From NCBI GenBank assembly GCA_963774625.1, contig CAVZFQ010000001.1:62001-126000 (forward strand): a stretch of DNA of 64,000 nucleotides, given 5' to 3'. Below the pieces are notes generated by a model. The model was not told where the DNA came from, made no database searches, and saw only the letters and a list, made by a program, of their open reading frames with translations. Below, in pieces: positions 26,250 through 34,884 of this stretch (positions are counted from its first letter, which is position 1; each line of letters begins with the position of its first letter). This DNA comes from VAXT01 sp963774625 (GTDB lineage Bacteria > Actinomycetota > Thermoleophilia > Gaiellales > Gaiellaceae). The position numbers were made by a program, and so were the translations under genes.

Positions 26250-27785
26250 GTGATCCTGGACAACGGCGTCATCCACACTCTCGACCCGTCCATGCCGACC
26301 GCGCGGGCCCTGGCGATCGCGGGCGAGCGCGTGGCTGGAGGCGTCGGCACGCACGAGACGGCACTGGCCAGCCCGGAGCGCGTCGACCTCGGCGGACGCT
26401 GCGTGGTGCCGGGCTTCAACGACGCGCACGTGCACTTCCCGACTTGGGCGGCCGCTCAGCGCGAGGTGCGGCTCGAAGGCACGGCGTCGCTGGAGGAAGC
26501 CGTGGCCCGGGTCGGCGAAGCGGTCGGGGCCGTCGAGCGTGGCCGCTGGCTGCGGGGCCGCGGCTGGCGCAGCGGTGACTGGGCGCCACCTGTGGAGCCG
26601 ACTCGTGAGGCGCTCGACGCGGTCACGGGAGACACGCCGACTGCGCTCATGGCGCGCGACTACCACTCGTTGTGGCTCAACTCGGCCGCCCTGGCGCTGG
26701 CGGACGGCGACTTGCAGTCCGACGGCGGCGTCGTCGAGGTGGACGAGCGCGGCGAGCCCACGGGCGTTCTCCGCGAGGAATCGGCCTGGACCTTCCGCGA
26801 CCGGTACCTCCGGCCTACGGACGACGAGTTCCTCGAGGCCATGCGCGACGGGCTGAAGCTCGCAGCGGCGCGAGGGGTCACGGCCGTCCACGACAAGGAC
26901 GGCTGGCTCGGGGCGCCACGGCTCTGGCAGCGTCTTTTGGACGACGGGTTGCTCACGTTGCGGGTCTGGCAGTCGCTTCCGGCCGAGCACCTCGAGCGGA
27001 TCGATGAGCTCGCCCTGCCCGCAGGCATCGGCGGCGATCTACTGCGCATCGGCTACCTGAAGGTCTTCATGGACGGCACGCTCGGATCGCAGACGGCGCG
27101 TCTGCTGGACGGGTCAGGGGTCGAGATCACGAGCCACGACGAGCTGGCGGAGATCGTGCGCCGCGGGGCCCGATTGGGGTGGCCGGTCGCCGTGCACGCG
27201 ATCGGTGACGCCGCGAACCGAGACGCCCTCGATGCCTTCGAGGAGACGCGTGAGGAGTGGCGAGGGCTGAGGCCGCGGATCGAGCACGCACAGCTGTTGG
27301 CCGCAGAGGACGTGCCTCGCTTCGCCGAGCTCGGCGTCGCCGCCTCTGTCCAGTTCAGCCACGCGCCCTCGGACCGCGACATCGCCGACCGGCTCTGGGC
27401 CGGCATGACCCATCGCGCCTACGTCTACCGCTCGCTGCTCGACTCGGGTGCGCTGCTCGCCAACGGGTCAGACGCGCCGATCGAGGAGCTCGACCCGCTG
27501 GCCGGAATGCGCGCAGGAGTACTGCGGACGCTCGACGAGCGCGAAGCTTGGCACCCCGAGCAGGCCGTCACGATTCAGCAGGCGATCGAAGCCACCACGA
27601 TCAACCCGGCGTGGCTGGCTGGAGACGAGCGCCGCCGCGGCAAGCTCGTGCCCGGCTACCTGGCCGACCTGGTCGTCCTCGACCGCGACCTCCTCAGCTG
27701 CCCACCTGAGGAGCTCCCGGAAGTCCAGGTCGTAGCGACGATGCTGGGCGGCCGCTGGGTCCACAACCCGCCCCCTTGGGACTAG
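26250..27785 (+). CDS. Amidohydrolase-3 (YtcJ-like) metal-dependent hydrolase
   Basis: A 511-residue amidohydrolase of the YtcJ group. The metal-binding DAHVHF sits near residue 61 in PGFNDAHVHFPTWAAA, and other conserved blocks are KVFMDGTLGSQTARL, VAVHAIGDAANR, RIEHAQLL and NGSDAPIEELDPL. It starts VILDNGVIHTLDPSMPTARALAI, the beta-strand that joins the two halves of the metal-dependent barrel, so GTG 26250 is well supported. Substrate unknown (amide or cyclic imide). Its TAG stop is immediately followed by the first intergenic CATG palindrome. Confidence 0.9.
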   Translation: MILDNGVIHTLDPSMPTARALAIAGERVAGGVGTHETALASPERVDLGGRCVVPGFNDAHVHFPTWAAAQREVRLEGTASLEEAVARVGEAVGAVERGRWLRGRGWRSGDWAPPVEPTREALDAVTGDTPTALMARDYHSLWLNSAALALADGDLQSDGGVVEVDERGEPTGVLREESAWTFRDRYLRPTDDEFLEAMRDGLKLAAARGVTAVHDKDGWLGAPRLWQRLLDDGLLTLRVWQSLPAEHLERIDELALPAGIGGDLLRIGYLKVFMDGTLGSQTARLLDGSGVEITSHDELAEIVRRGARLGWPVAVHAIGDAANRDALDAFEETREEWRGLRPRIEHAQLLAAEDVPRFAELGVAASVQFSHAPSDRDIADRLWAGMTHRAYVYRSLLDSGALLANGSDAPIEELDPLAGMRAGVLRTLDEREAWHPEQAVTIQQAIEATTINPAWLAGDERRRGKLVPGYLADLVVLDRDLLSCPPEELPEVQVVATMLGGRWVHNPPPWD

Positions 27786-27808
27786 TCCGGTGCCAGGCAC
27801 CGGCCATG
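27785..27808 (-). repeat. CATG palindromic element, intergenic copy 1
   Basis: Arm GTCCGGTGCC, one-base loop, arm GGCACCGGCC, followed by ATG. The end of the right arm differs by one base from copy 2 (GGAC there). It begins at the last base of the amidohydrolase stop codon, so it may also act as part of a terminator for the convergent gene pair. Same GTCC...GGAC-ATG plan as the lhr copies but with a different inner stem. Confidence 0.6.
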
Positions 27809-27886
27809 GCGTTTCCGCCGCGTATTCGTCCCGAACGCGACGTCGATCGCCTTGTTCAAGCCACTGGACGTGACTAGTCGCGACCC

Positions 27887-27910
27887 GTCCGGTGCCAGGC
27901 ACCGGACATG
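27887..27910 (-). repeat. CATG palindromic element, intergenic copy 2
   Basis: Arm GTCCGGTGCC, one-base loop, arm GGCACCGGAC, followed by ATG: a perfect palindrome about 102 bases from copy 1 in the same orientation. The 168-base gap between the convergent amidohydrolase and secreted-protein genes holds both copies and no credible gene. The word ACTAGTC also occurs just before each copy (27781 and 27873), so the pair may have arisen by a small duplication. Confidence 0.6.
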
Positions 27911-27953
27911 TGCCAAAGCGCTTCGCTCGGTGGAAATCTGATGGAGCGGTGGT

Positions 27954-29369
27954 CTAGCGCAGCTTCAGGAAGGGCACGAAGCTGCTGAGCTCGACGACCC
28001 CGATTTTCGGCAGCTCGTCGCGGCGACAGACAGCGGTGGCGAGCGCCTCGGCCTCATAGCGCAGCGTCCTGGCGCGCGACATTCTCCTCGCGCGAAGCTG
28101 GTCGCTGACGATGACGCGCGCAGCCGCCAGCGACAGGCCACGCCGCGAAAGCGCACGGCGGTAGGCCCGCTTCGACCCTCTGAAGCGCCCCGCGACGATT
28201 CTTCGCTCCGCACGAAGGATCTCGCGCCCTCGAACTCGCGCCCGCCGCCGCGCCAGCCGGGTGAGCAGCGCCGTGGCAGCCGTTCCGCGAGACCATGTGA
28301 TCCGTGCGGTTCGAGCGAGCGCCGCGCTCGTGATCGCGGTCCCGGAGAACCCGCAGTGCACTCCCGGCGCAAGCAGCAGTTGCCCTTCGTCGCGGGACGA
28401 GTTGAACACTCCGCCCGAGACGCTCGGCGCATCGCACAGCGCCGGATCGCGTGTCCACAGGTATGCGCAGGCGGCCAGCGGCTTGTCGGGATCGGCTCCG
28501 CCGGGTGTGAACGCCGCCCAGCCCCAGGACCAGATCGAGCCAATTCGTTCCTCCTCCGCAACTTGCTCGGCCGCGAGGGCGTTCCACTTCACGTAGTCGA
28601 GCCAGGCCGGAAGAGGCTGGAGCCCCTCACGGCCGAGCATCCCCGGCGCTGAATGGAAGCCGAGCGCGAGCCCGAGCCGCTCACGGGGGACGCCGATGTC
28701 TGCAAACCGCCGGATCACGCCGCGCATGTTCAGCCGCACCCGCCGGTTTCCGATCAATACGCCGAGGGCGTGCACCTGAGCCGCGTGGTAGTACGCCTCG
28801 TAGACGATGTCCGCGGACGCGGTGAGTGTCCGCCACCATTCCCCGGCCTCGCCGGCGACCGCGGGCCGACCGTGAACGAAGAGGAAGGGACGAGCTCCGC
28901 GTGCGGCGAGCGCCTCCACGAGTGCAAGCACGTTGGCCCGGTACTGCGCATTGGTCGACGACCACGGCGTCCGCAGATTGGCGCCCCACAGCTCTTCGAG
29001 CCCGATCAAAGGCGTCGCGCACGCCGACGAGGCGGCCGCGCGATCGAAGAGCGCGTTCGCCTGGCCTTCGATCGAGAACGGGTCTGCCGGCGCCAGCGGC
29101 CGACCGACGATGTTGCGAATGTTCATCTGCCAGTACACGGTCCGCGCGCCCCGCTCCCGCAGCGCCTGCGGCGTAGCGGTGCCGCTCGTCGCCGCGATTA
29201 CGCCCGGCTTGCCGAAGAGCTCGTTGCGGAAGGGGACCGACCCCTCCGCGTAGTCGATCCAGAGCGGCTTGGAGTCGGGCAGCCCGCAAGGCGCAGCCGC
29301 TGCCGGTGCGGCAGACCAGGCGATCGCCAAGACGGCGCCGAGCGCGACGAGTACTGCTTTGGGCCGCAT
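27954..29369 (-). CDS. Large secreted protein, function unknown
   Basis: A 471-residue protein with a clear Sec signal peptide (MRPKAVLVALGAVLAIAWSAAPAAAA). The mature part reads like a barrel-type carbohydrate-binding or glycoside-hydrolase domain: ELFGKPGVIAATSG, TVYWQMNIRNIVGRPL, PLIGLEELWGANLRTPWSS, VYEAYYHAAQVHALGVLIGN and GLALGFHSAPG. The last ~120 residues are a strongly basic, helical region (ARRRARVRGREILRAERR) resembling a cell-wall or nucleic-acid-binding tail. No certain family; the EELWG and EAYYH glutamates are possible acids for hydrolysis. Encoded antiparallel to the amidohydrolase. Confidence 0.65.
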   Translation of the reverse strand: MRPKAVLVALGAVLAIAWSAAPAAAAPCGLPDSKPLWIDYAEGSVPFRNELFGKPGVIAATSGTATPQALRERGARTVYWQMNIRNIVGRPLAPADPFSIEGQANALFDRAAASSACATPLIGLEELWGANLRTPWSSTNAQYRANVLALVEALAARGARPFLFVHGRPAVAGEAGEWWRTLTASADIVYEAYYHAAQVHALGVLIGNRRVRLNMRGVIRRFADIGVPRERLGLALGFHSAPGMLGREGLQPLPAWLDYVKWNALAAEQVAEEERIGSIWSWGWAAFTPGGADPDKPLAACAYLWTRDPALCDAPSVSGGVFNSSRDEGQLLLAPGVHCGFSGTAITSAALARTARITWSRGTAATALLTRLARRRARVRGREILRAERRIVAGRFRGSKRAYRRALSRRGLSLAAARVIVSDQLRARRMSRARTLRYEAEALATAVCRRDELPKIGVVELSSFVPFLKLR

Positions 29370-29390
29370 CCCCTGGCTTTTAACAACGGC

Positions 29391-30725
29391 TCAGCGGAGC
29401 CGAGCAAATTCTCTGTAAAGCTCTTTCGCAGCCTCGACGCCGAGCGGGATGTGCTCGACGCGCAGGCGCTCGTTCGGCGAGTGGATGTTCCCCTCGGGGA
29501 GGTCGAAACCGGTGAGGATCGTCGGGATGCCCTTCGTCTCGAGAGCGGCCATCACCGGCAGCGAGCCCCCGACCCGGAGTAGCAGCGGACGCGCGCCCAG
29601 CGCGCGCTCGAACGCGTCCAGCCCGAGCTGGATCGCCTTCTCCTCCGGACGGACGAGCGCCGCCGGCGCCATCGCGAGGCGCTCGACCTCGACCTCCGCT
29701 CCCTCCGGGGCCGCCTCCAGCAGGAGCTTCTCCATCGCCGCCGAGATCTCGTCGCCGTCCTGCCCCGGCGCCAGCCGGATCGACACGTTCGCCGCGGCCA
29801 CAACAGGCAGCACCGTCTTCTGCAGCTCCGCCGAGCCGCCGCTCAGGCCGTGGACGTCGACCGCAGGCTCCTCCCAGGTGCGCCGGTAGAACTCTGCGAC
29901 GGCCTCGCCGTCGGCGGGACGGGCACCCTGCGCGCCCAGAACGTCGGCGCCGCTCTCGAGCTCACCCCAGCCGGCGCGCTCCTCGTCGGAGGGCGGCACG
30001 ATGCCGGCCCGCAAAGACTCGTCCAGCCGGCCGTCCCGCGGCACGACTGCGGAGAGCACCTGCATGAGCGCGTGGGTCGCGTTCAGCGCCGCGCCACCGA
30101 AGACGCCGGAGTGAAGGTCGCGCTCACCGGTTCTGACCCGCACGTGGAAGAACGCGATGCCGCGAGTCGCCAGCTCGAACACCGGAACCCCCACCTTCAC
30201 CATGTGCCCGTCGAAGATCACGCAGACGTCGCCGCCACGCTCATCCGCCTCGAGGAAGTCGACGATCGAGTGGCCGCCCGACTCCTCCTCGCCGTCGCAG
30301 GTGAAACGCACGTTCACGGGCAACGCACCCTCGGCGGCCAGGAGAGCGGCTGCCTTGAGCAGCATGTAGAGCTGGCCCTTGTCGTCGGCGACTCCCCGGG
30401 CGTAGAGCCACCCTTCCCGCACCTCCGGCTCGAAGGGCTCGCTCTCCCACTGATCGAGCGGGTCGGGCGGCTGGACGTCGAAATGCCCGTAGGCGATCAC
30501 GGTCGGCGCCGAATCGGCGTCTGTGGACGCCCGGAGCTCGCCGATCACGAGCGGATGCCTGACCCCCTCCTGCACGTCGGCCTCGCCGCCAGCAGCCCGG
30601 ATGAAGTCCTGCACCCACTCAGCGGCGCGGCGAACGTCCCCGGTGTGAGCCGGGTCGGCGCTGACGCTCGGGATGCGCAGCAAGTCGTAGAGCTCGTCGA
30701 GCCACTCAGTAGGCGGTTCAGCCAC
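29391..30725 (-). CDS. M20-family metallopeptidase (dipeptidase type)
   Basis: A 444-residue zinc exopeptidase of the M20 family. Zinc ligands are visible in AYGHFDVQPPDPLDQW (His), ARGVADDKGQLYM (bridging Asp), CDGEEESGG (Glu plus the catalytic Glu) and later in IFDGHMVK. The dimerisation/lid domain follows (FFHVRVRTGERDLHSGVFGGAALNATHAL). Family members hydrolyse dipeptides or acylated amino acids in the cytoplasm. The start is GTG 30725. No signal peptide. It lies downstream of sigA and a small secreted-protein gene on the same strand. Confidence 0.92.
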   Translation of the reverse strand: MAEPPTEWLDELYDLLRIPSVSADPAHTGDVRRAAEWVQDFIRAAGGEADVQEGVRHPLVIGELRASTDADSAPTVIAYGHFDVQPPDPLDQWESEPFEPEVREGWLYARGVADDKGQLYMLLKAAALLAAEGALPVNVRFTCDGEEESGGHSIVDFLEADERGGDVCVIFDGHMVKVGVPVFELATRGIAFFHVRVRTGERDLHSGVFGGAALNATHALMQVLSAVVPRDGRLDESLRAGIVPPSDEERAGWGELESGADVLGAQGARPADGEAVAEFYRRTWEEPAVDVHGLSGGSAELQKTVLPVVAAANVSIRLAPGQDGDEISAAMEKLLLEAAPEGAEVEVERLAMAPAALVRPEEKAIQLGLDAFERALGARPLLLRVGGSLPVMAALETKGIPTILTGFDLPEGNIHSPNERLRVEHIPLGVEAAKELYREFARLR

Positions 30726-30743
30726 GGCCGCGCAGGCTAACGA

Positions 30744-31148
30744 CTACGGGCTTCGTCTGAGGCAGCGCACGAGTGCGGCCGCATCGAGGTTGCCCCGGCA
30801 GCGGTCGGCGGCGACGTAGATCACGTTCGGAACGTCTCGCCTGGCAATCGCCCTCCGCGGCCGCACGCCCGCGATCCGGCGAACCGCGACCCTGCGGAAG
30901 ATCGGCTTCGGCGGGCTGCAGTTGTCCCCGGGCGGCACGGAGGCGGCGTGTCGTTGCACTCCGGCTCGAGCGCAGTGCCGACGGCCCGCCCTCGGCGGAG
31001 ACTGAGATGGGAGGACTCGAGGCCGTAGTAGGTGACGCCGCGGAATACAAGCGTCGCGCGACACTTCGCCTCGGACGACGTCGCCGGAGCCGCTGAAAGC
31101 GCAGCTCAGGACCAAAAGCCCTGCTCCGAGTGCGATTACGGCGCGCAC
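30744..31148 (-). CDS. Small secreted protein, two compensating frameshifts
   Basis: The N-terminus is a signal or lipoprotein-like segment (VIALGAGLLVLSCAFSGSG; the Cys could be lipidated). The C-terminus is VPNVIYVAADRCRGNLDAAALVRCLRR. Between about 31060 and 30925 the better coding frame is a different one, reading LVFRGVTYYGLESSHLSLRR and GTALEPECNDTPPP, which looks like a real beta-rich domain with two cysteines. Two opposite single-base shifts near 31060 and 30925 would join the parts into one ~135-residue exported protein. Start GTG 31148 is 13 bases after the sigA stop. Function unknown. Confidence 0.5.
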   Translation of the reverse strand: MRAVIALGAGLLVLSCAFSGSGDVVRGEVSRDACIPRRHLLRPRVLPSQSPPRAGRRHCARAGVQRHAASVPPGDNCSPPKPIFRRVAVRRIAGVRPRRAIARRDVPNVIYVAADRCRGNLDAAALVRCLRRSP

Positions 31149-31160
31149 TGCGCCGGAACT

Positions 31161-32249
31161 CTATGCCACTTCGCGAAGCTTCTGGCAATCAGCCAGGGCG
31201 CGAAGCTTCTTCAGGCACTGATTCTCGATCTGCCTGATCCGCTCGCGCGTGACGCTGAACGCGCGTCCGACCTCGTCGAGCGTGCGCGGCGGGTTTCCGT
31301 CGAGCCCGTACCGCATCTCGAGGATTCGCTGCTCCCGCGGAGCCAGCGAGCAGAGGATCTTCTTGAGCGCGTCCTTGCGCAGCGCCTGCTCGGCGGCCTC
31401 GTCGGGCAGCGGCGCGTTCTCGTCGGTCAGGAAGTGCCCGAACTCGGACTCCTCGTCGTCACCGACGGGCTTCTCGAGTGAGACCGGCAGCTGCGACGAC
31501 CTGCGGATCTGCTCCACCTCTTCGAGGCTCAAATCCAGGTCGCGGGCGATCTCCTCGGTCGAAGGCTCGCGCCCGAGCTCGCCCCGCAGCTTGCGCTCGG
31601 AGCGGACGATCTTGTTCAGCTTCTCGACCACGTGCACCGGCATGCGGATCGTGCGCGACTTGTCGGCGAGCGCGCGCGCGACGGCCTGGCGGATCCACCA
31701 GGTCGCATACGTCGAGAACTTGAAGCCTTTGCGGTAGTCGAACTTCTCCGCGGCGCGCACGAGGCCGATCGTCCCCTCCTGGATGAGATCGAGGAAGGGC
31801 AGGCCCTGGTTGCGGTAGCGCTTGGCGATCGAGACTACGAGGCGAAGGTTCGCCTCGACCATCGCCTGCTTGGCGACGTGGTCGCCGCGCTCGATCTTCT
31901 TCGCGAGCTCGATCTCCTGCGGCGCGGTCAGCAGGTCGACCTTGCCGATGTCCTTCAGGAAAAGCTGGAGCGCGTCCGTCGAGACGTCCGGCCCCTCGAG
32001 CTCGAACGAGTCGACTGCCTCGTCCTCCTCCTCGGTAATGAGCTCGATGTGGAGCTCCTCGACCAGGCTGTAGAACTCGTCGATCTGGCCGGCGTCGAGG
32101 TTGAGCTCGTCGAGGGCGAGCGCGACTTCGTCCGCGTTCAGGCGCCCGGCCTGTTTCCCGGCGTGCAGAAGTTCCCAGGCTTCTTCCGACGCGAGGATGC
32201 TCGTGGAGCCCTCGACCTTCAGTGCCGCCGCGCTTTGTCCTTGCTTCAC
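31161..32249 (-). CDS. rpoD: Principal RNA polymerase sigma factor (sigma-70, RpoD/SigA)
   Basis: A 362-residue group-1 sigma factor. Region 1.2 (DALQLFLKDIGKVDLLT), region 2 with the -10 recognition helix (FSTYATWWIRQAVARALADKSRTIRMPVH), region 3 (EIARDLDLSLEEVEQIRR), and region 4 with the -35 helix (TLDEVGRAFSVTRERIRQIENQCLKKLR) are all present, so it directs general promoter recognition. The N-terminal region 1.1 is short and acidic (EEEDEAVDSFELEGPD). The start is GTG 32249 after a strong AGAGGGGGT ribosome site. A good promoter lies just upstream on the same strand. Confidence 0.95.
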   Translation of the reverse strand: MKQGQSAAALKVEGSTSILASEEAWELLHAGKQAGRLNADEVALALDELNLDAGQIDEFYSLVEELHIELITEEEDEAVDSFELEGPDVSTDALQLFLKDIGKVDLLTAPQEIELAKKIERGDHVAKQAMVEANLRLVVSIAKRYRNQGLPFLDLIQEGTIGLVRAAEKFDYRKGFKFSTYATWWIRQAVARALADKSRTIRMPVHVVEKLNKIVRSERKLRGELGREPSTEEIARDLDLSLEEVEQIRRSSQLPVSLEKPVGDDEESEFGHFLTDENAPLPDEAAEQALRKDALKKILCSLAPREQRILEMRYGLDGNPPRTLDEVGRAFSVTRERIRQIENQCLKKLRALADCQKLREVA

Positions 32250-32273
32250 CTTATGACCCCCTCTCCCAGTCTC

Positions 32274-32301
32274 ACCATACGTACGGCTTACGACGTGTCA
32301 A
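32274..32301 (-). promoter_or_regulatory. Housekeeping promoter of the sigma factor gene
   Basis: On the minus strand TTGACA (32296-32301) is followed after 16 bases by TATGGT (32274-32279), a match of 6/6 for -35 and 4/6 for -10. The predicted start of transcription is 6-8 bases further, leaving a leader of about 20 bases that carries the ribosome site of the GTG start at 32249. The same gene encodes the protein that recognises this promoter class, so direct autoregulation by level is possible. Confidence 0.7.
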
Positions 32302-32399
32302 TGAGGCTGTCCGAACGGGGGAGAGTCTCTCAACGACCACGTATTGACGTCTATAGGTCTCAAGACTCATCTTCACCCTTTACAGGTCCTATTGGACGA

Positions 32400-33380
32400 C
32401 TAGCGATTCTCTGGACCTTCAAGACTGTCCAGAAGCCGTTTTGCTTCCCTGCCGAGAACAGTCGTCGGCCCGAGCGCGCGAGCGCGCCGGAGCTGCGTCT
32501 TTCCCTGTTCCACCGAACCGGGTTGGGCCCGGGCCAGCCAGAGGAGCATGAGGCCGAGGTGAAACCGCACGCTCTGAGCTCGCGGGAAGCGCCGCGTGAG
32601 CGGGCCGAGCCGCGAGAACGCGATGCTCGGCCGTGCCTTGTCGAAGCGAACGACGGCAGCAGCGACGCGGGCCTCGGGGTTTTGAGGCTCGAGGCGAACG
32701 GCCGCGTCGTACTGCCGCTGGGCCGAGACCCGGTGTCCGAGGCGCTGCAGCGCGAGGCCGTAGAGCAGCTTCGCCTGCACGTCGCGCGAGCGCGCGCGGC
32801 GGGCGAGGACGGCGAACTGCCGCGGGGCGGAGAGCCCGGTGAGGCTCGGCGGCGCGCCGAAGCTTGGAACGAAGTGCGGTCGCCCCCGCGGGAAGTTGGG
32901 GAGATGCAGGACGTCGTCCGCCCGTCCTGCCGACGGGGAGTCGGGGTCTACGCGCGCAGCGTCACGCCAGGCCTGGAGCGCCTCGTTGTCACGACCGACC
33001 CAGAAGCGGGCGAACCCGAGGTGCAAGAGCACGCGGGCGTCGCGCGGATGCTCGGCGGCTAGCCGCTCGAGCTTGGTAACGGCGCCCTCCGGCCAGTTGG
33101 AGAACGCCGCGCCGATCTCGGCCGGAGGAGAGTCGTAGCGGGCGAAGATGCGCTCCGCCTCGGCTCGTTTTTCATCGGTATAGAGCCGCTCGGCGCGGCG
33201 CAGAGCCGTCGCCTCGGCATCGGTGCGCACGCCCAGGTCGAGGACGAGCGGCGGCGCCCCTTCGCGCCCTCCGCCCTTCTGATCGTCGCTTCCGAGGACA
33301 AGCGCAGCCGCAATCGCGGCCCCGGCGGCGACCAGGGCGGCGATGACGACGACGAGAAAGACGCGTGTGCGCCGATTCAC
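32400..33380 (-). CDS. Membrane-anchored TPR protein
   Basis: A 326-residue protein with one N-terminal transmembrane helix (VFLVVVIAALVAAGAAIAAALVLG) behind a short basic head, so it should be anchored with the bulk outside the cytoplasm. The rest forms helical repeats of TPR type: DARVLLHLGFARFWVGRDNEALQAWRDAARVDP, then LLYGLALQRLGHRVSAQRQYDAAVRLEPQNPEARVA. Such proteins act as scaffolds for surface complexes. The partner is unknown. It is on the same strand as rpoD but separated from its promoter region by 150 bases. Confidence 0.75.
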   Translation of the reverse strand: MNRRTRVFLVVVIAALVAAGAAIAAALVLGSDDQKGGGREGAPPLVLDLGVRTDAEATALRRAERLYTDEKRAEAERIFARYDSPPAEIGAAFSNWPEGAVTKLERLAAEHPRDARVLLHLGFARFWVGRDNEALQAWRDAARVDPDSPSAGRADDVLHLPNFPRGRPHFVPSFGAPPSLTGLSAPRQFAVLARRARSRDVQAKLLYGLALQRLGHRVSAQRQYDAAVRLEPQNPEARVAAAVVRFDKARPSIAFSRLGPLTRRFPRAQSVRFHLGLMLLWLARAQPGSVEQGKTQLRRARALGPTTVLGREAKRLLDSLEGPENR

Positions 33381-33402
33381 GACTCCAACCTAGCGGCGAG
33401 CC

Positions 33403-33726
33403 CTACTCCACTAGATGCTCGACCTCGTCGCGCTTGTCGACGATCACGAACCGATCGTTCTCCTCCACCACATGCTCGATTTCCGCGGTCTGGTGACCGG
33501 GCAGGACGGCGAAGCGATCTCGCTGGCTGCGAACGACCTCATACTCCGTCAGGGTCATCTGCAAACGGCTGTCGCACCCGCTCGTCTTCCCACACTCGCA
33601 CTGGAACTCGAACTGATGTCCTGGGCTCGCCCAGTCGGCCGAAAGCTCGTCCAGAGCGGCGATCTGGTCGTTGACCGTGCGCATCAGGCTTTCGTTCCGA
33701 ACCTGCCGATCCAACCGTTCCTCCAT
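33403..33726 (-). CDS. Small conserved-type actinobacterial protein
   Basis: A 107-residue protein starting MEERLDRQVRNESLMRTVND, with a probable metal or redox pair CECGKTSGCDSRLQMTLTEYEVV and a C-terminal strand DRFVIVDKRDEVEHLVE. The C-x-C-x(5)-C arrangement and the ...LTEYE.VR......F.V.PGH pattern are like small zinc-associated proteins I have seen in Thermoleophilia, whose role is unknown. It starts at ATG 33726, divergent from the rhodanese-ThiF gene (30 bases). The coding strand has consistent codon bias. Confidence 0.6.
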   Translation of the reverse strand: MEERLDRQVRNESLMRTVNDQIAALDELSADWASPGHQFEFQCECGKTSGCDSRLQMTLTEYEVVRSQRDRFAVLPGHQTAEIEHVVEENDRFVIVDKRDEVEHLVE

Positions 33727-33756
33727 GCGCCTGATCCTACGACCTATCCTTGGCGC

Positions 33757-34884
33757 GTGGCCACCAGCGAGACCGTCGAGATCGACGTCAAGGGCGCGCA
33801 AGCGCTGCTCGAGGATGACGCTGTCCTCGTCGATGTGCGGCGGCAAGACGAGTGGGACTTCAGCCGCATCGCCGGGGCGCACCATCTGCCGCAGAAAGAG
33901 CTCATGGCGCGGATCGCCGATGTCGCGCCGCCGGAGTCGAAAGTCGTCGTCTACTGCGCGCACGGCAACCGCTCGCTCTTCGCGGCCAACGCCCTGCGAC
34001 AGGCCGGCTACGAAGCCGTCTCCCTCGCCGGTGGGCTCGCAGCCTGGATGCAGGCAGGCCAGCCTGTAGAGGCGCCTGACGATCTCGACGAGGCGCAGCG
34101 TGAGCGCTACAGCCGCCATGTCCTCATCCCCGAGGTCGGCCTCGCCGGCCAGCGCCGGCTGCTCGAGGCCAGCGTCCTCGTCGTCGGCGCGGGCGGGCTC
34201 GGCTCCCCCGCTCTCCTCTACCTGGCCGCGGCGGGAGTCGGCCGGCTCGGCTTCGTGGACGACGACGTCGTCGACGCCTCGAATCTCCAGCGCCAGGTCC
34301 TGCATTCGACCGGCGCGCTCGGAGAGCCGAAGGTCGAATCGGCCGAGGAGCGGATCCGCGGGCTCAACCCGGATGTCGAGCCGGTCGGCTACCAGGAGCG
34401 ATTGAGCCCCGAGACGATCGACCGCATCCTCGGCGACGGCTGGGACGTGGTCGTCGACGGCGCCGACAACTTCCCGACGCGCTACCTGCTGAACGACGCG
34501 TCCGTCTGGCACGGGATCCCCGTCGTCCACGGCTCGATCTTCCGCTTCGAAGGCCAGGTGACCGTGTTCGCCCCCGGCTCCGGGCCCTGCTACCGCTGTC
34601 TGTTCCCGCAGCCGCCCCCGCCCGAGCTCGCTCCGAGCTGCGCCGAAGGCGGCGTGCTCGGCGTCCTCCCCGGCGTGATCGGCTCGCTGCAGGGCACGGA
34701 GGCCCTGAAGCTCGTGCTCGGGATCGGTGAGCCGCTCATCGGCCGGCTGCTCCTGTTCGATGCGCTCGCGGCCTCGTTCACCGAGGTCGCTGTCCGCCGC
34801 GACCCCGCGTGCCCCGTCTGCGGCGACGAGCCGACGATCACGGAGTACGTCGACTACGTCGAGTTTTGCGGAGGCGCTCGCTGA
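33757..34884 (+). CDS. Rhodanese-ThiF/MoeB fusion, adenylyltransferase/sulfurtransferase
   Basis: A 375-residue fusion in which the rhodanese domain (residues ~8-105, active Cys67 in VVVYCAHGNRS) comes before the ThiF/MoeB adenylating domain (residues ~115-375). The adenylating domain has the nucleotide motif GAGGLGSPALLYLAAAGVG, ASNLQRQVLH, and zinc-binding CYRCLFP and CPVCGDE. Characterised MoeZ/MOCS3 proteins have the opposite order (ThiF first, rhodanese last). It activates the C-terminal Gly-Gly of a ubiquitin-like sulfur carrier and transfers sulfur to it, for thiamin, molybdopterin or cysteine synthesis. No carrier gene is visible nearby. Start GTG 33757. It is followed by an overlapping JAMM peptidase gene. 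Confidence 0.92.
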   Translation: MATSETVEIDVKGAQALLEDDAVLVDVRRQDEWDFSRIAGAHHLPQKELMARIADVAPPESKVVVYCAHGNRSLFAANALRQAGYEAVSLAGGLAAWMQAGQPVEAPDDLDEAQRERYSRHVLIPEVGLAGQRRLLEASVLVVGAGGLGSPALLYLAAAGVGRLGFVDDDVVDASNLQRQVLHSTGALGEPKVESAEERIRGLNPDVEPVGYQERLSPETIDRILGDGWDVVVDGADNFPTRYLLNDASVWHGIPVVHGSIFRFEGQVTVFAPGSGPCYRCLFPQPPPPELAPSCAEGGVLGVLPGVIGSLQGTEALKLVLGIGEPLIGRLLLFDALAASFTEVAVRRDPACPVCGDEPTITEYVDYVEFCGGAR

